From NCBI GenBank assembly GCA_004524385.1, contig SDNM01000057.1:1-8471 (forward strand): 8,471 nucleotides of DNA, read 5' to 3'. Numbering within the stretch: position 1 is the stretch's first letter; every line of letters begins with the position of its first letter. The notes below the pieces were generated by a model. The model saw only the letters and a program-made list of their open reading frames with translations. It made no database searches and had not been told where the DNA came from. This document shows, in pieces, positions 1-6,432 of this stretch. This stretch comes from Promethearchaeota archaeon (GTDB lineage: Archaea > Asgardarchaeota > Lokiarchaeia > Sigyniarchaeales > SOKP01). The translations under genes were made by a program, and so were the position numbers.

Positions 1-117
1 AATTTAGAAGGAAAGTACTTCGGTATTCTCATTAATGGGAAGAAGGCAACCGAAGATCAAAAAATAACGGCGGATGATGAGATAGTTATACTTCCGCACA
101 TTGCAGGTGGAGAATAG
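1..117 (+). CDS. MoaD/ThiS-like ubiquitin-fold sulfur carrier, C-terminal fragment
   Basis: The gene enters from the left edge in frame 1. Only its last 38 residues are visible, ending at TAG 115-117. The fragment shows the C-terminal half of a beta-grasp sulfur carrier: a short strand and turn (GILINGKKA), then the DDEIVILPHIAGG tail, which matches the family pattern 'vNg..v..d..l.dgDeV.llP.vaGG'. In this family the C-terminal glycine is adenylated by an E1-like enzyme (MoeB/ThiF/UbaA) and made into a thiocarboxylate. The sulfur then goes to molybdopterin, thiamine thiazole or tRNA thiolation; some archaeal members (SAMPs) are also conjugated to proteins. Which of these applies cannot be decided from the fragment. 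The odd point is one extra Glu after Gly-Gly, so the diglycine is not terminal. A poly-T tract follows 24 bases after the stop, so the gene is probably last in its transcript. Confidence 0.8.
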   Translation, partial: NLEGKYFGILINGKKATEDQKITADDEIVILPHIAGGE

Positions 118-140
118 GAATTTAGAGCAATTTAATAAAT

Positions 141-160
141 CTTTTTTATCTCTCATTTTT
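141..160 (+). terminator. Poly-T tract after the MoaD/ThiS-like gene
   Basis: T6 at 142-147 and T5 at 156-160 follow the stop at 117 without a stem in front of them. Archaeal RNA polymerase terminates on such U-tracts, so this is a plausible terminator. The base composition of the region makes T-runs common, which limits confidence. Confidence 0.45.
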
Positions 161-316
161 AATTCATAGAGTTCACGATATAATTCTATTTTACTATTAT
201 TCTTAATAGATCCTTAAGTAAAATTTTCTTAGTAAAAAATGTATTCACTTTTAATTTAAGATTAAAGCTTTATATTAGTTAAATTTATTAAAAGCAAAGA
301 ATTCATAAAAAAATGG

Positions 317-330
317 ATTTAAATGATATA
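317..330 (+). promoter_or_regulatory. TATA-like box of the alpha/beta hydrolase gene
   Basis: The A/T-only run around 317-330 (TTTAAATGATATA) is centred about 25 bases before the ATG at 348. That spacing fits an archaeal TATA box driving a transcript that begins at or next to the start codon (leaderless). No Shine-Dalgarno sequence lies before the ATG, which agrees. The rest of 118-347 shows only AT-rich sequence and small imperfect repeats. Low information content in AT-rich DNA keeps this a suggestion. Confidence 0.4.
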
Positions 331-347
331 TAGAGCTTGAATAGATT

Positions 348-1208
348 ATGGAAATATTTAATGAAATGGAAGAAAGATTTGTAGACATTAATGGAATAAA
401 ACTTCACACTGTTATAATTGGTTCAGGAGAACCTTTAATGTTATTACATGGTTTCCCGGATTTTTGGTATGGGTGGAGAGATATAATTCTCGGACTAAAA
501 GACAAATATAGATTAATAGTTCCAGATATGCGGGGATATAACCTTTCTGATAAACCAGAAGGCGTTGAAAATTACACTCTAGAAATTCTAGTTAACGACA
601 TCAAACGTCTAAGTGATGCGCTAAACTTGGGTAAATTCTCTCTTGCGGGACACGACTGGGGTGGACCAGTTGCATGGGGTTTCGCAGAGAAATATCCAGA
701 ATCACTAAAGAAATTGATATTATGCAATGGACCCCACTTAGTGGTAATGAGAAAGGCTCTTGGTAAATCTAAATCTCAACAAAAAGCTAGTTCGTACATA
801 TTAGAATTTATAAAGCCTAATAGTGAAAAAAAACTAATGGATAACAATTTTCAATTTTTAAAGATGGTAGTATTTGGAATGGTGAAAAAAAAGAATGCGA
901 TAAGTGAATTTGATAAGGAGAAATACATTGAAGCGTGGTCTCAACCAGGAGCGATAAACGCAGGATTAAATTATTATCGGGCGACGTTTGAATCACTGGG
1001 TAAAACCGATGATTGGACCGGAATAATAAATGTTTCGACTCTGGTAATTCATGGTATGAAAGATATTGCCTTAACTCCTAAAATACTGGAAGATTTATCA
1101 GACTATGTAAAAGATTTGAAAATCGTGGAAGTTGAAAATGCTTCCCATTGGGTTATGGTAGACGAGCCAGAACTGGTTATATCAAATATTAAAGAGTTTT
1201 TAGGTTAA
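348..1208 (+). CDS. Alpha/beta hydrolase, soluble epoxide hydrolase type
   Basis: This is a 286-residue cytoplasmic alpha/beta hydrolase with no signal peptide. The oxyanion-hole motif is HGFP at 34-37. The nucleophile elbow is GHDWGG at 101-106, so the nucleophile is Asp103 and not Ser. The acid is probably Asp239 and the base His267 (ASHWV). The cap domain spans roughly 135-220. It holds Tyr150 and NYYR at 208-211, where Tyr210 matches the epoxide-polarising Tyr of the 'NWYR' motif. Asp nucleophile plus two cap tyrosines define epoxide hydrolases, which open epoxides to vicinal diols through an ester intermediate. Haloalkane dehalogenase is less likely because these usually have HGNP, and fluoroacetate dehalogenase less likely because these have Arg after the nucleophile. 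The natural substrate is unknown. The ATG at 348 is preferred for its spacing to a TATA-like box; Met7 (366) is an alternative and still precedes the first beta strand. The gene stands alone, convergent with the minus-strand block. Confidence 0.85.
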   Translation: MEIFNEMEERFVDINGIKLHTVIIGSGEPLMLLHGFPDFWYGWRDIILGLKDKYRLIVPDMRGYNLSDKPEGVENYTLEILVNDIKRLSDALNLGKFSLAGHDWGGPVAWGFAEKYPESLKKLILCNGPHLVVMRKALGKSKSQQKASSYILEFIKPNSEKKLMDNNFQFLKMVVFGMVKKKNAISEFDKEKYIEAWSQPGAINAGLNYYRATFESLGKTDDWTGIINVSTLVIHGMKDIALTPKILEDLSDYVKDLKIVEVENASHWVMVDEPELVISNIKEFLG

Positions 1209-1226
1209 AGATTTGCATTTCTTATA

Positions 1227-1241
1227 TTTTTAATTTTTTTT
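1227..1241 (+). terminator. Poly-T terminator after the hydrolase gene
   Basis: T5 at 1227-1231 and T8 at 1234-1241 lie 18 to 33 bases after the hydrolase stop, in the 56-base gap between convergent genes. This is the expected form of an archaeal intrinsic terminator on the plus strand. No matching T-tract is seen for the minus strand just past the end of RNase Z. Confidence 0.6.
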
Positions 1242-1264
1242 AATGTCTCTTTTCGAAGTTAACT

Positions 1265-2245
1265 TTAGTTTAGAGTAATTTTTAATAGGTCTTTAGCCAA
1301 AATAGTGTTTGGAAATATCTCTCTTGCCTCTTCAAGTAATTTTAACGCATCTTCTTGATACCGTGATGAGATATGGGTTAATATTAACTGTTTAGCGCCC
1401 ATATTTTTAGCATCGTTAGCAGCATCTACAGAAGTAGAATGTTTTCTTTCGTTGGCAATGTGTTGAAGATTAAAACCAAAAGTTGCTTCGTGAATTAAAA
1501 TGTCAGAATCTTTGCCTAAATCTATTAAAGATTGGCAAGGCATAGTATCTCCAGAATAAGTAATTTTACTTCCTGGTCTTTTAGTTCCGACTATGCCTTC
1601 TTTTAAGGGATCAATAGTTCTTTCTTCAAAATTAATCATTTCTCCTTTTTGCAGTTTTTTCCATAGACTGCTTTCAGGAATTCCTAATTCTCTAGCTTTT
1701 TCTGGATTGAATTTCCCGTAGCGAGGTTTTTCAATAAAGGAGTACGCGAATGTCTCGATAGAATGATCAACTAGAGCATATTTTAAAAAAAATCTATCGG
1801 TTTCGTATATAATATTATCTTCAAGATTTTCCGTTTTTTTAGGAATTTCAGAATCTAATCCCTCAAATTCAATTAAATTATTATTGTCGTGGTCGATTTC
1901 AATAATCTTTATTGGATAATTCGCCTTTAACCCGAGTATTTTTCTATGGAAAAATAAATAAAGAAAAAGATTTCGGGGTCCAAAAATAATAACTGGAGCC
2001 GTCCTTTCAATTAAACCAAATCTAAACAATAAACCAGGAAGGCCTATTATGTGATCTCCATGAAAATGGGAAATTAAAATCGTTAAAGGTTTATTAAATT
2101 TTAATCCAGCCTCGTTAAAACTGCGCTGAATACTTTCTCCACAATCAAATAAAATAATATGATTTTTATATTTTAAAGCAGCTGAGGGTAAATTTCGATT
2201 CTTAACAGGGATAGCGGCAGAAGAGCCAAGAATAATAAGCTCCAT
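1265..2245 (-). CDS. rnz: Ribonuclease Z (tRNA 3'-end endonuclease)
   Basis: This is a short-form tRNase Z, a metallo-beta-lactamase-fold enzyme that cuts the 3' trailer from tRNA precursors in the cytoplasm. With residues counted from the TTG at 2251, the zinc motif HFHGDH is at 62-67. Other ligands are His163 (in VDHSIETFAY, a family hallmark), Asp235 (SGDT) and His293 (LTHISSRY); His271 of HSTS is the conserved late His. The IPVKNRN stretch at 14-20 matches the PxKxRN signature of RNase Z, and FGP at 90-92 lies where the tRNA-binding arm begins. Length, about 326 residues, is normal. I start it at the ATG at 2245 because family members begin 'M-x-L-x-x-LGTS'. The TTG at 2251 would add two residues and overlap the upstream stop by four bases. 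With the ATG the gap is two bases, so it is almost certainly cotranscribed with the coiled-coil gene and probably translated by reinitiation. All metal ligands are present. Confidence 0.95.
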   Translation of the reverse strand: MELIILGSSAAIPVKNRNLPSAALKYKNHIILFDCGESIQRSFNEAGLKFNKPLTILISHFHGDHIIGLPGLLFRFGLIERTAPVIIFGPRNLFLYLFFHRKILGLKANYPIKIIEIDHDNNNLIEFEGLDSEIPKKTENLEDNIIYETDRFFLKYALVDHSIETFAYSFIEKPRYGKFNPEKARELGIPESSLWKKLQKGEMINFEERTIDPLKEGIVGTKRPGSKITYSGDTMPCQSLIDLGKDSDILIHEATFGFNLQHIANERKHSTSVDAANDAKNMGAKQLILTHISSRYQEDALKLLEEAREIFPNTILAKDLLKITLN

Positions 2246-2247
2246 TT

Positions 2248-3303
2248 TCAAGGGGTTGTTTTTTTTCTTAAAGAATTTATCTCAATTCTCTGTTGATCAT
2301 TTTGTTTCTGTAAATCTTCAACAAAATTTTTAAGTTCTCTCACTCTTAGAGCTAAATTAGGGTCATCTTGGATAATTGCTTGATCGCTAGGACTTTCTAT
2401 TTTACGTTCCACTTGCTTTTTACTTGTTAACTCCTTTATTTTATTTCTTAACTCGTCGATTATTTCTTGTTGAGAATCTTTTTCTACTGGCGCTTTCATG
2501 GTTTTATATTCTTTAAGCTGTTCCTGTAATTTTTTAATTTGTGTTTTTGATGTGTTTAATTTACGTTGCAATTCCTCAGATAATGCCTTTAATGTTTTTT
2601 CAGAAGATTCAACCTCTAAATTTGAAGCCCCTCCTTTTTGAGCAGCTTTTAAAGTAGAAATAGTTTTTTCTAAATCCTTAATTTTAAGATTTTTTTTGTT
2701 TAATTCTACACTAAAATCCTCAATCTTTTTCTGTAAATCTCCGGGGGTGGAGTCCTCTTTATCAAGTTTATTTTTTCCTTCAGTTTTAATTTTTGTGCTT
2801 GCCTTTGCTTGTTCCAATTCTTCATTTAATTTCGCTATTTTTTTCTTTAACTCATCAATTTCTTCTTTTGTATCATCTGCTTTTAACTTTCTTATTAATT
2901 GTTGTTGTTTGTTGATTTTTAACGTTAATTCCTCTACCAAAGTCTCTAATGGCTCTTTTTTCTCTTCAATTCTTATTACAGTACTTTTACCTTTTTCTTT
3001 CGTATATTTTTCAAGTTCACGTTGAAGTTGTATCTTTTCTTTTCTTAGAAAACCCATTTTATCTTTTAAATCCCTGACTTGTTTTTCTAAATCACTCATC
3101 TCAATAGCTAATTTAGAATCCCCAACTATTTTCCCTTTCTTTTTTGAATCTTTTCTGATTTCATCTGGTATTAAAGCCTCCAACCTTATAATTGTATCTT
3201 CTAAATTTTCAATTTTTTTGAGATACCCTATAATTTCTTTATCTTTAGACTCCAATTGGAGTTCTAATTCATCTATTTTAATTTTTAACGTATCTTCAGT
3301 CAA
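2248..3303 (-). CDS. Long coiled-coil protein of unknown function
   Basis: I do not recognise a named family. The 351 residues are almost wholly heptad-type, Lys/Glu/Leu-rich helix, with no Cys, Trp or His and no membrane segment or signal peptide. Helical segments run about 1-48, 65-102, 118-168, 187-222, 232-268, 277-297 and 316-347. They are broken by short polar linkers rich in Lys, Gly, Ser, Pro and Asp (for example 49-64, 103-117, 169-186, 298-315). IDELKKKIAKL at 149-159 and IIDELRNKIKEL at 281-292 are near copies, which suggests internal duplication. The pattern resembles SMC, myosin-tail or tether-like coiled coils, but there is no ATPase head. The start is TTG at 3303: an in-frame stop lies just upstream and the first in-frame ATG is Met69, well inside the helix. 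The stop TGA at 2250-2248 abuts or overlaps RNase Z, so the two are probably coexpressed. A scaffold or oligomerisation role is inference only. Confidence 0.8.
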   Translation of the reverse strand: MTEDTLKIKIDELELQLESKDKEIIGYLKKIENLEDTIIRLEALIPDEIRKDSKKKGKIVGDSKLAIEMSDLEKQVRDLKDKMGFLRKEKIQLQRELEKYTKEKGKSTVIRIEEKKEPLETLVEELTLKINKQQQLIRKLKADDTKEEIDELKKKIAKLNEELEQAKASTKIKTEGKNKLDKEDSTPGDLQKKIEDFSVELNKKNLKIKDLEKTISTLKAAQKGGASNLEVESSEKTLKALSEELQRKLNTSKTQIKKLQEQLKEYKTMKAPVEKDSQQEIIDELRNKIKELTSKKQVERKIESPSDQAIIQDDPNLALRVRELKNFVEDLQKQNDQQRIEINSLRKKTTP

Positions 3304-3304
3304 G

Positions 3305-3317
3305 ATTGAGTCTCAAT
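3305..3317. promoter_or_regulatory. Palindrome at the start of the coiled-coil gene, possible operator
   Basis: ATTGAG-T-CTCAAT is a perfect six-base dyad with one central base. It ends one base before the TTG start at 3303, so it would cover the transcription start if the message is leaderless. The one-base spacer argues for a protein site in DNA and against an RNA hairpin. A chance dyad is possible, and no regulator is encoded next to it. Confidence 0.3.
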
Positions 3318-3325
3318 TTTTTATT

Positions 3326-3336
3326 TGATATATTTT
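3326..3336 (-). promoter_or_regulatory. TATA-like box of the coiled-coil/RNase Z pair
   Basis: Read on the minus strand, AAAATATATCA is centred about 27 bases before the TTG at 3303. That is the archaeal TATA distance for a leaderless transcript and supports the TTG start. The 114-base gap 3304-3417 otherwise contains AT-rich sequence only, and it lacks a minus-strand T-tract after the permease gene. Read-through from the transporter genes is therefore also possible. Confidence 0.4.
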
Positions 3337-3417
3337 TCATTATTTACATATTTTTTTTCATAATTAAATTTTGACTCTTAAATAGTTTTTTTTCAATTAA
3401 TAGATAATCAAGTTCTA

Positions 3418-5361
3418 TTAATATAACTCAAAATCTTTAATAGAAAATTGATCAATCCTTTTCATAATTGGTATTAAACTTAGATAATTAAAAATAATCA
3501 TTGTACCAAAAAGAATCGAAATTCCTATAAAAGGAATAAATAAAGGAGGCATATAGGCTCTATCAATTAAAAAAATTGAGTTGAATATCATACCAATTCC
3601 TAAGCTTATTAAAAGAGATGGAATAATAACAAATAAAGCTTCTAAAAATAGAATTTTTTTTAATGATTTTTTTTTGGCACCGACAGCCCTCATTATTAAG
3701 AAATCTTTCGCTTTTTCTATTAAATTCGCTTTCTGGTAATTAAATAGCGAAAGAATAGAGATAAAACCCATCACGATAATTAAAATTATTGGATATAATG
3801 TTAAAGTGGATAGATAAGTAAGATTTTCTTCAAAAATTGCCTCTAATAACAAACATCCAAAACCACCCCCCAAGTTATTTTCAATAATTTTTTCAAGCTC
3901 TTCATCGATATCTTCATAGGAGTTGTTTTTAATTTTCAGTAAAATGAAATTAATTTCATTGTTAGTGAAATTTAAATCTTCTTGAAAAATATCTAAACCA
4001 ATATATCCTGCGTATCCTGCAAAAAAGCTGTCAATTATAACACCAGAGATGTGAAATTTATGATCTAAATCTTTAATTCTTAGACTTTGGTCAAGTGGAT
4101 AATCGAAGAAATTATAAGCTAAACCATCTCCAATAGTCATATTATCATAGGAATCGTCATTATCGAAAAACCTACCTTCAATTTCAAATTCTTGGATTAT
4201 ATCATCTGGATTTACACCTACAATGGGATAATTACCTTTCCTCCCTTGACCTACAATTTCATATCCTCCTCTACCTTCTTCTTCTGCATCATAATAATAA
4301 TAACCATCTACTTCTTTCACATCGCAGAATTTTATCAAACGCTGGTCTATTTCTCTAATTTCTTCTATCCCATGAATCTCAGATATAAGATTAATATTAA
4401 ATAGGTATCTTGGATCAGTAAAATCAATATCATCTTCATCAATAGAAATCTCTGGATCAGAAAACATTTTATACATATCTGCATAACTGTCTATAACATC
4501 TTCATGGCCAATTATAACAATGTTTTCATCTTGAGACTTTCTTATCCACTCTTGAGAAGAAGAATTTAAAACAATAGTTCCTAATCCCAATGTAAAAATT
4601 AATAAGAAAATTAACGAAAATATAAATAAAAATCTAATAAATTCTCTCTTTCTTCTTATTGTATTTGTAATCGCAATTTTAAAATTAAATCCTAATTTAG
4701 AAAGCCATCGTGGAATAATAGTCATTTTTTTTGAAGCGTTATATACGTAAGGTATATCTTTTGAAAATGATTTGGTTATTTGTTGGTGCCCGATTTTTCT
4801 AAGGGAAAAACCAGATATAACAAATATACCAATTACACAAGAAGAAAATAATATTAATGTATAATATAAATCAATATGAAAAAGAACTTTCATTCCTAAT
4901 AAAATCATAATCAACGATAACATCCCAAAAGCAATTAAACCGAAAATAAATCCTAGTAAAAATCCTATAAAAAAAATAATATATACCTCAAGAAGATAAA
5001 AACTATATAATCTGCCGGGTAGAGTACCGAGTGCCTTCATAATCGCAATATCTCTTTTTTTATTCTTAATTAAAGTAGTAGAAATAATGACGACAATTGC
5101 AAACGCAAGAAATAGAATTAATCCCAGGATTAAAGTATTAAACTGAGAATAAATTGAATTTATAGCTCCTGAAAAATAATATTCATTATCAATATCTTTC
5201 TCTCCCTCAGTAAGGTATTGAAAAAGTAAGTTCAAACCTAAAGAAGTTGAAAAATATATCATAAATATTGCTAAGGCAATAACCAGAGCAATAGTTAACA
5301 CGTAAGGATATGTGATTCCTCTTTTCCTTACAAAATCCTTGAGAGCAAAATCTAATGACAT
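3418..5361 (-). CDS. ABC transporter permease with two FtsX/MacB-type domains
   Basis: This 647-residue membrane protein belongs with the LolC/MacB/YbbP-like permeases that work with LolD-type ATPases. Eight hydrophobic stretches are visible: about 18-40, 76-98, 120-157, 165-187, 240-265, 516-541, 566-600 and 605-632. Each half carries the FtsX hallmark after its second segment, KKRDIAIMKALG at 101-112 and KDFLIMRAVGAKK at 552-564, which is the cytoplasmic contact for the ATPase. The halves are unequal. The first outside loop is about 35 residues, while the second (267-515) is a large hydrophilic ectodomain with acidic patches (DEDDID near 308-313, YYYYDAEEE at 354-362). These transporters usually move lipids, lipoproteins or peptides, or pass force across the membrane; the substrate here is unknown. 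The ATG start at 5361 lies 12 bases after the ATPase stop, with no Shine-Dalgarno sequence between them. The protein is complete and not visibly damaged. Confidence 0.9.
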   Translation of the reverse strand: MSLDFALKDFVRKRGITYPYVLTIALVIALAIFMIYFSTSLGLNLLFQYLTEGEKDIDNEYYFSGAINSIYSQFNTLILGLILFLAFAIVVIISTTLIKNKKRDIAIMKALGTLPGRLYSFYLLEVYIIFFIGFLLGFIFGLIAFGMLSLIMILLGMKVLFHIDLYYTLILFSSCVIGIFVISGFSLRKIGHQQITKSFSKDIPYVYNASKKMTIIPRWLSKLGFNFKIAITNTIRRKREFIRFLFIFSLIFLLIFTLGLGTIVLNSSSQEWIRKSQDENIVIIGHEDVIDSYADMYKMFSDPEISIDEDDIDFTDPRYLFNINLISEIHGIEEIREIDQRLIKFCDVKEVDGYYYYDAEEEGRGGYEIVGQGRKGNYPIVGVNPDDIIQEFEIEGRFFDNDDSYDNMTIGDGLAYNFFDYPLDQSLRIKDLDHKFHISGVIIDSFFAGYAGYIGLDIFQEDLNFTNNEINFILLKIKNNSYEDIDEELEKIIENNLGGGFGCLLLEAIFEENLTYLSTLTLYPIILIIVMGFISILSLFNYQKANLIEKAKDFLIMRAVGAKKKSLKKILFLEALFVIIPSLLISLGIGMIFNSIFLIDRAYMPPLFIPFIGISILFGTMIIFNYLSLIPIMKRIDQFSIKDFELY

Positions 5362-5373
5362 TCTTAAATTACT

Positions 5374-6156
5374 TTATTTTTTTATATTTGTTGTATCAGG
5401 CTTTTCTTCATTAATTATTTTCCCATCATCGAAGAAAATAACCCTATCCGCTAATTCTATTAATCTATCGTCGTGTGTAGCTAATATAATTGTCTTTCTT
5501 AAATCTTTCAGATCTCTAAATAAATCTCTTATAAATTCGCTATTTTTTTTGTCTAAATTTGCAGTTATTTCATCTCCAAGTATTACAGGTGGATCATTAG
5601 CCAATGCCCGTGCAATTGCCACACGCTGTTGCTCTCCAGCTGAGAGCTGAAATGGTAAATGTTCTCTGCGCTCACCTAATCCTACTTTTTTTAATAAATG
5701 TACAGCCCGCTTTCTTGCCTCCTTAAAATGTACTCCAGCAGTTCTTAAGACAAAAATGATATTTTCCTCTGCTGTCAAAGTTGAGATGAGATTATAATTT
5801 TGAAAAATAAATCCTGAATTTAATAGTCTAAAAGTTGCAAGCGATTCTTCCTCCATATCACTAAATTTAACGCCATGACCGTATATAGTTCCTTTATTTG
5901 GAGAATCTAATCCGCCAAGTAAATTTAACAATGTAGTTTTTCCAGCACCAGAAGGCCCTTTTATAACAAGAAATTCTCCCTCTTTAATCCTTAAATCCAC
6001 ATTATCTATTGCTCTGACAATATAATCTCCTATTTCATACTCTTTTACCAAACTTTGAGCAAAAATTAATATATCATCTTTTAATAGATCAATGATTTTA
6101 TCTGCTTCTTTATCTTCTTCTTCATTGATCTTTTCAATCTTATCTTTCTTAGGCAC
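5374..6156 (-). CDS. ABC transporter ATP-binding protein, LolD/MacB family
   Basis: This 260-residue cytoplasmic ATPase powers the FtsX-type permease encoded 12 bases downstream. Walker A is GPSGAGKT at 67-74. Gln119 is in the Q-loop (FIFQNYNLIS), the signature is LSAGEQQRVAIARA at 171-184, Walker B is VILGDE at 191-196, the D-loop is ANLD at 199-202, and His228 is in LATHD. The signature and the QNYNLI segment place it with LolD/MacB exporters. Two features deviate. About 30 mostly acidic and basic residues precede the first strand, and the usual 'DEPT' after Walker B reads DEIT; both occur outside the catalytic residues, so it should be active. The start is GTG at 6156: a TAA lies in frame two codons upstream and no other start is available before Met101. 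There is no signal peptide. A TATA-like sequence lies 17 to 27 bases upstream, so the transcript may be leaderless. Confidence 0.93.
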   Translation of the reverse strand: MPKKDKIEKINEEEDKEADKIIDLLKDDILIFAQSLVKEYEIGDYIVRAIDNVDLRIKEGEFLVIKGPSGAGKTTLLNLLGGLDSPNKGTIYGHGVKFSDMEEESLATFRLLNSGFIFQNYNLISTLTAEENIIFVLRTAGVHFKEARKRAVHLLKKVGLGERREHLPFQLSAGEQQRVAIARALANDPPVILGDEITANLDKKNSEFIRDLFRDLKDLRKTIILATHDDRLIELADRVIFFDDGKIINEEKPDTTNIKK

Positions 6157-6172
6157 AATTTATGCAATTTTT

Positions 6173-6183
6173 TTTAAATTTTA
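6173..6183 (-). promoter_or_regulatory. Possible TATA-like box of the ABC transporter operon
   Basis: The minus strand reads TAAAATTTAAA here, 17 to 27 bases before the GTG at 6156, near the archaeal TATA distance for a leaderless message. Other AT-only runs lie further up in the gap, so a longer leader that includes the stem at 6337-6460 cannot be excluded. Confidence 0.3.
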
Positions 6184-6298
6184 TCTCTTATGGATTTTTC
6201 TAAAGGTTTGAAATCTAATTTCTTAATTGTAATAATTCTCTTATAAATCCTTCTTTATTGAAGTCCACTTTATTTTTGCTTCGAAAATAGATAATATT

Positions 6299-6324
6299 TA
6301 TATGATAACTTTAAATATCATATA
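6299..6324. promoter_or_regulatory. Perfect 9-base inverted repeat in the divergent gap
   Basis: TATATGATA at 6299-6307 and TATCATATA at 6316-6324 are exact reverse complements separated by eight bases. Centre-to-centre spacing of the arms is 17 bases. The site lies 143 bases before the ABC ATPase start and 222 before the iron-sulfur gene. It could be an operator for a dimeric regulator or a small RNA hairpin. All but two bases are A or T (one G, one C), so chance is a real alternative. Confidence 0.4.
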
Positions 6325-6432
6325 GTCTTATCAATTATCGAGGAAGGAATTAATAAGCAAAAAATAATATCCCCTAATTTAAATGGTAACAATTTTATCC
6401 CCATAATATAGAACCCATACTTATAGTCTTAT
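6321..6432 (+). repeat. 11-base direct repeat, two copies
   Basis: TATAGTCTTAT occurs at 6321-6331 and again at 6422-6432, 101 bases apart. The first copy overlaps the right arm of the 9-base inverted repeat. The second lies in the loop side of the long stem, beside its inner helix. The copies do not bracket the stem symmetrically, so they are not target-site duplications. They could be paired protein sites or the trace of a local duplication. Confidence 0.4.

Noticed and set aside
348..1208. Hydrolase called as haloalkane or haloacetate dehalogenase
   Set aside because: HGFP instead of HGNP, Trp-Gly-Gly instead of Arg after the nucleophile Asp, and an NYYR motif with the epoxide-hydrolase tyrosine favour epoxide hydrolase.
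2696..3025. Plus-strand open frame of 109 codons rich in Phe and Ser
   Set aside because: It lies wholly antisense to the coiled-coil gene; the Phe/Ser bias is the mirror of Lys/Glu codons. No promoter or family resemblance.
4192..4404. Plus-strand open frame of 70 codons within the permease gene
   Set aside because: Antisense shadow of a well-supported membrane protein gene; residues are Ile/Tyr/Phe-rich in the way AT-rich antisense frames are.
5312..5650. Plus-strand open frame of 112 codons across the permease/ATPase junction
   Set aside because: Antisense to two genes with clear family motifs and spanning their boundary; not a plausible gene.
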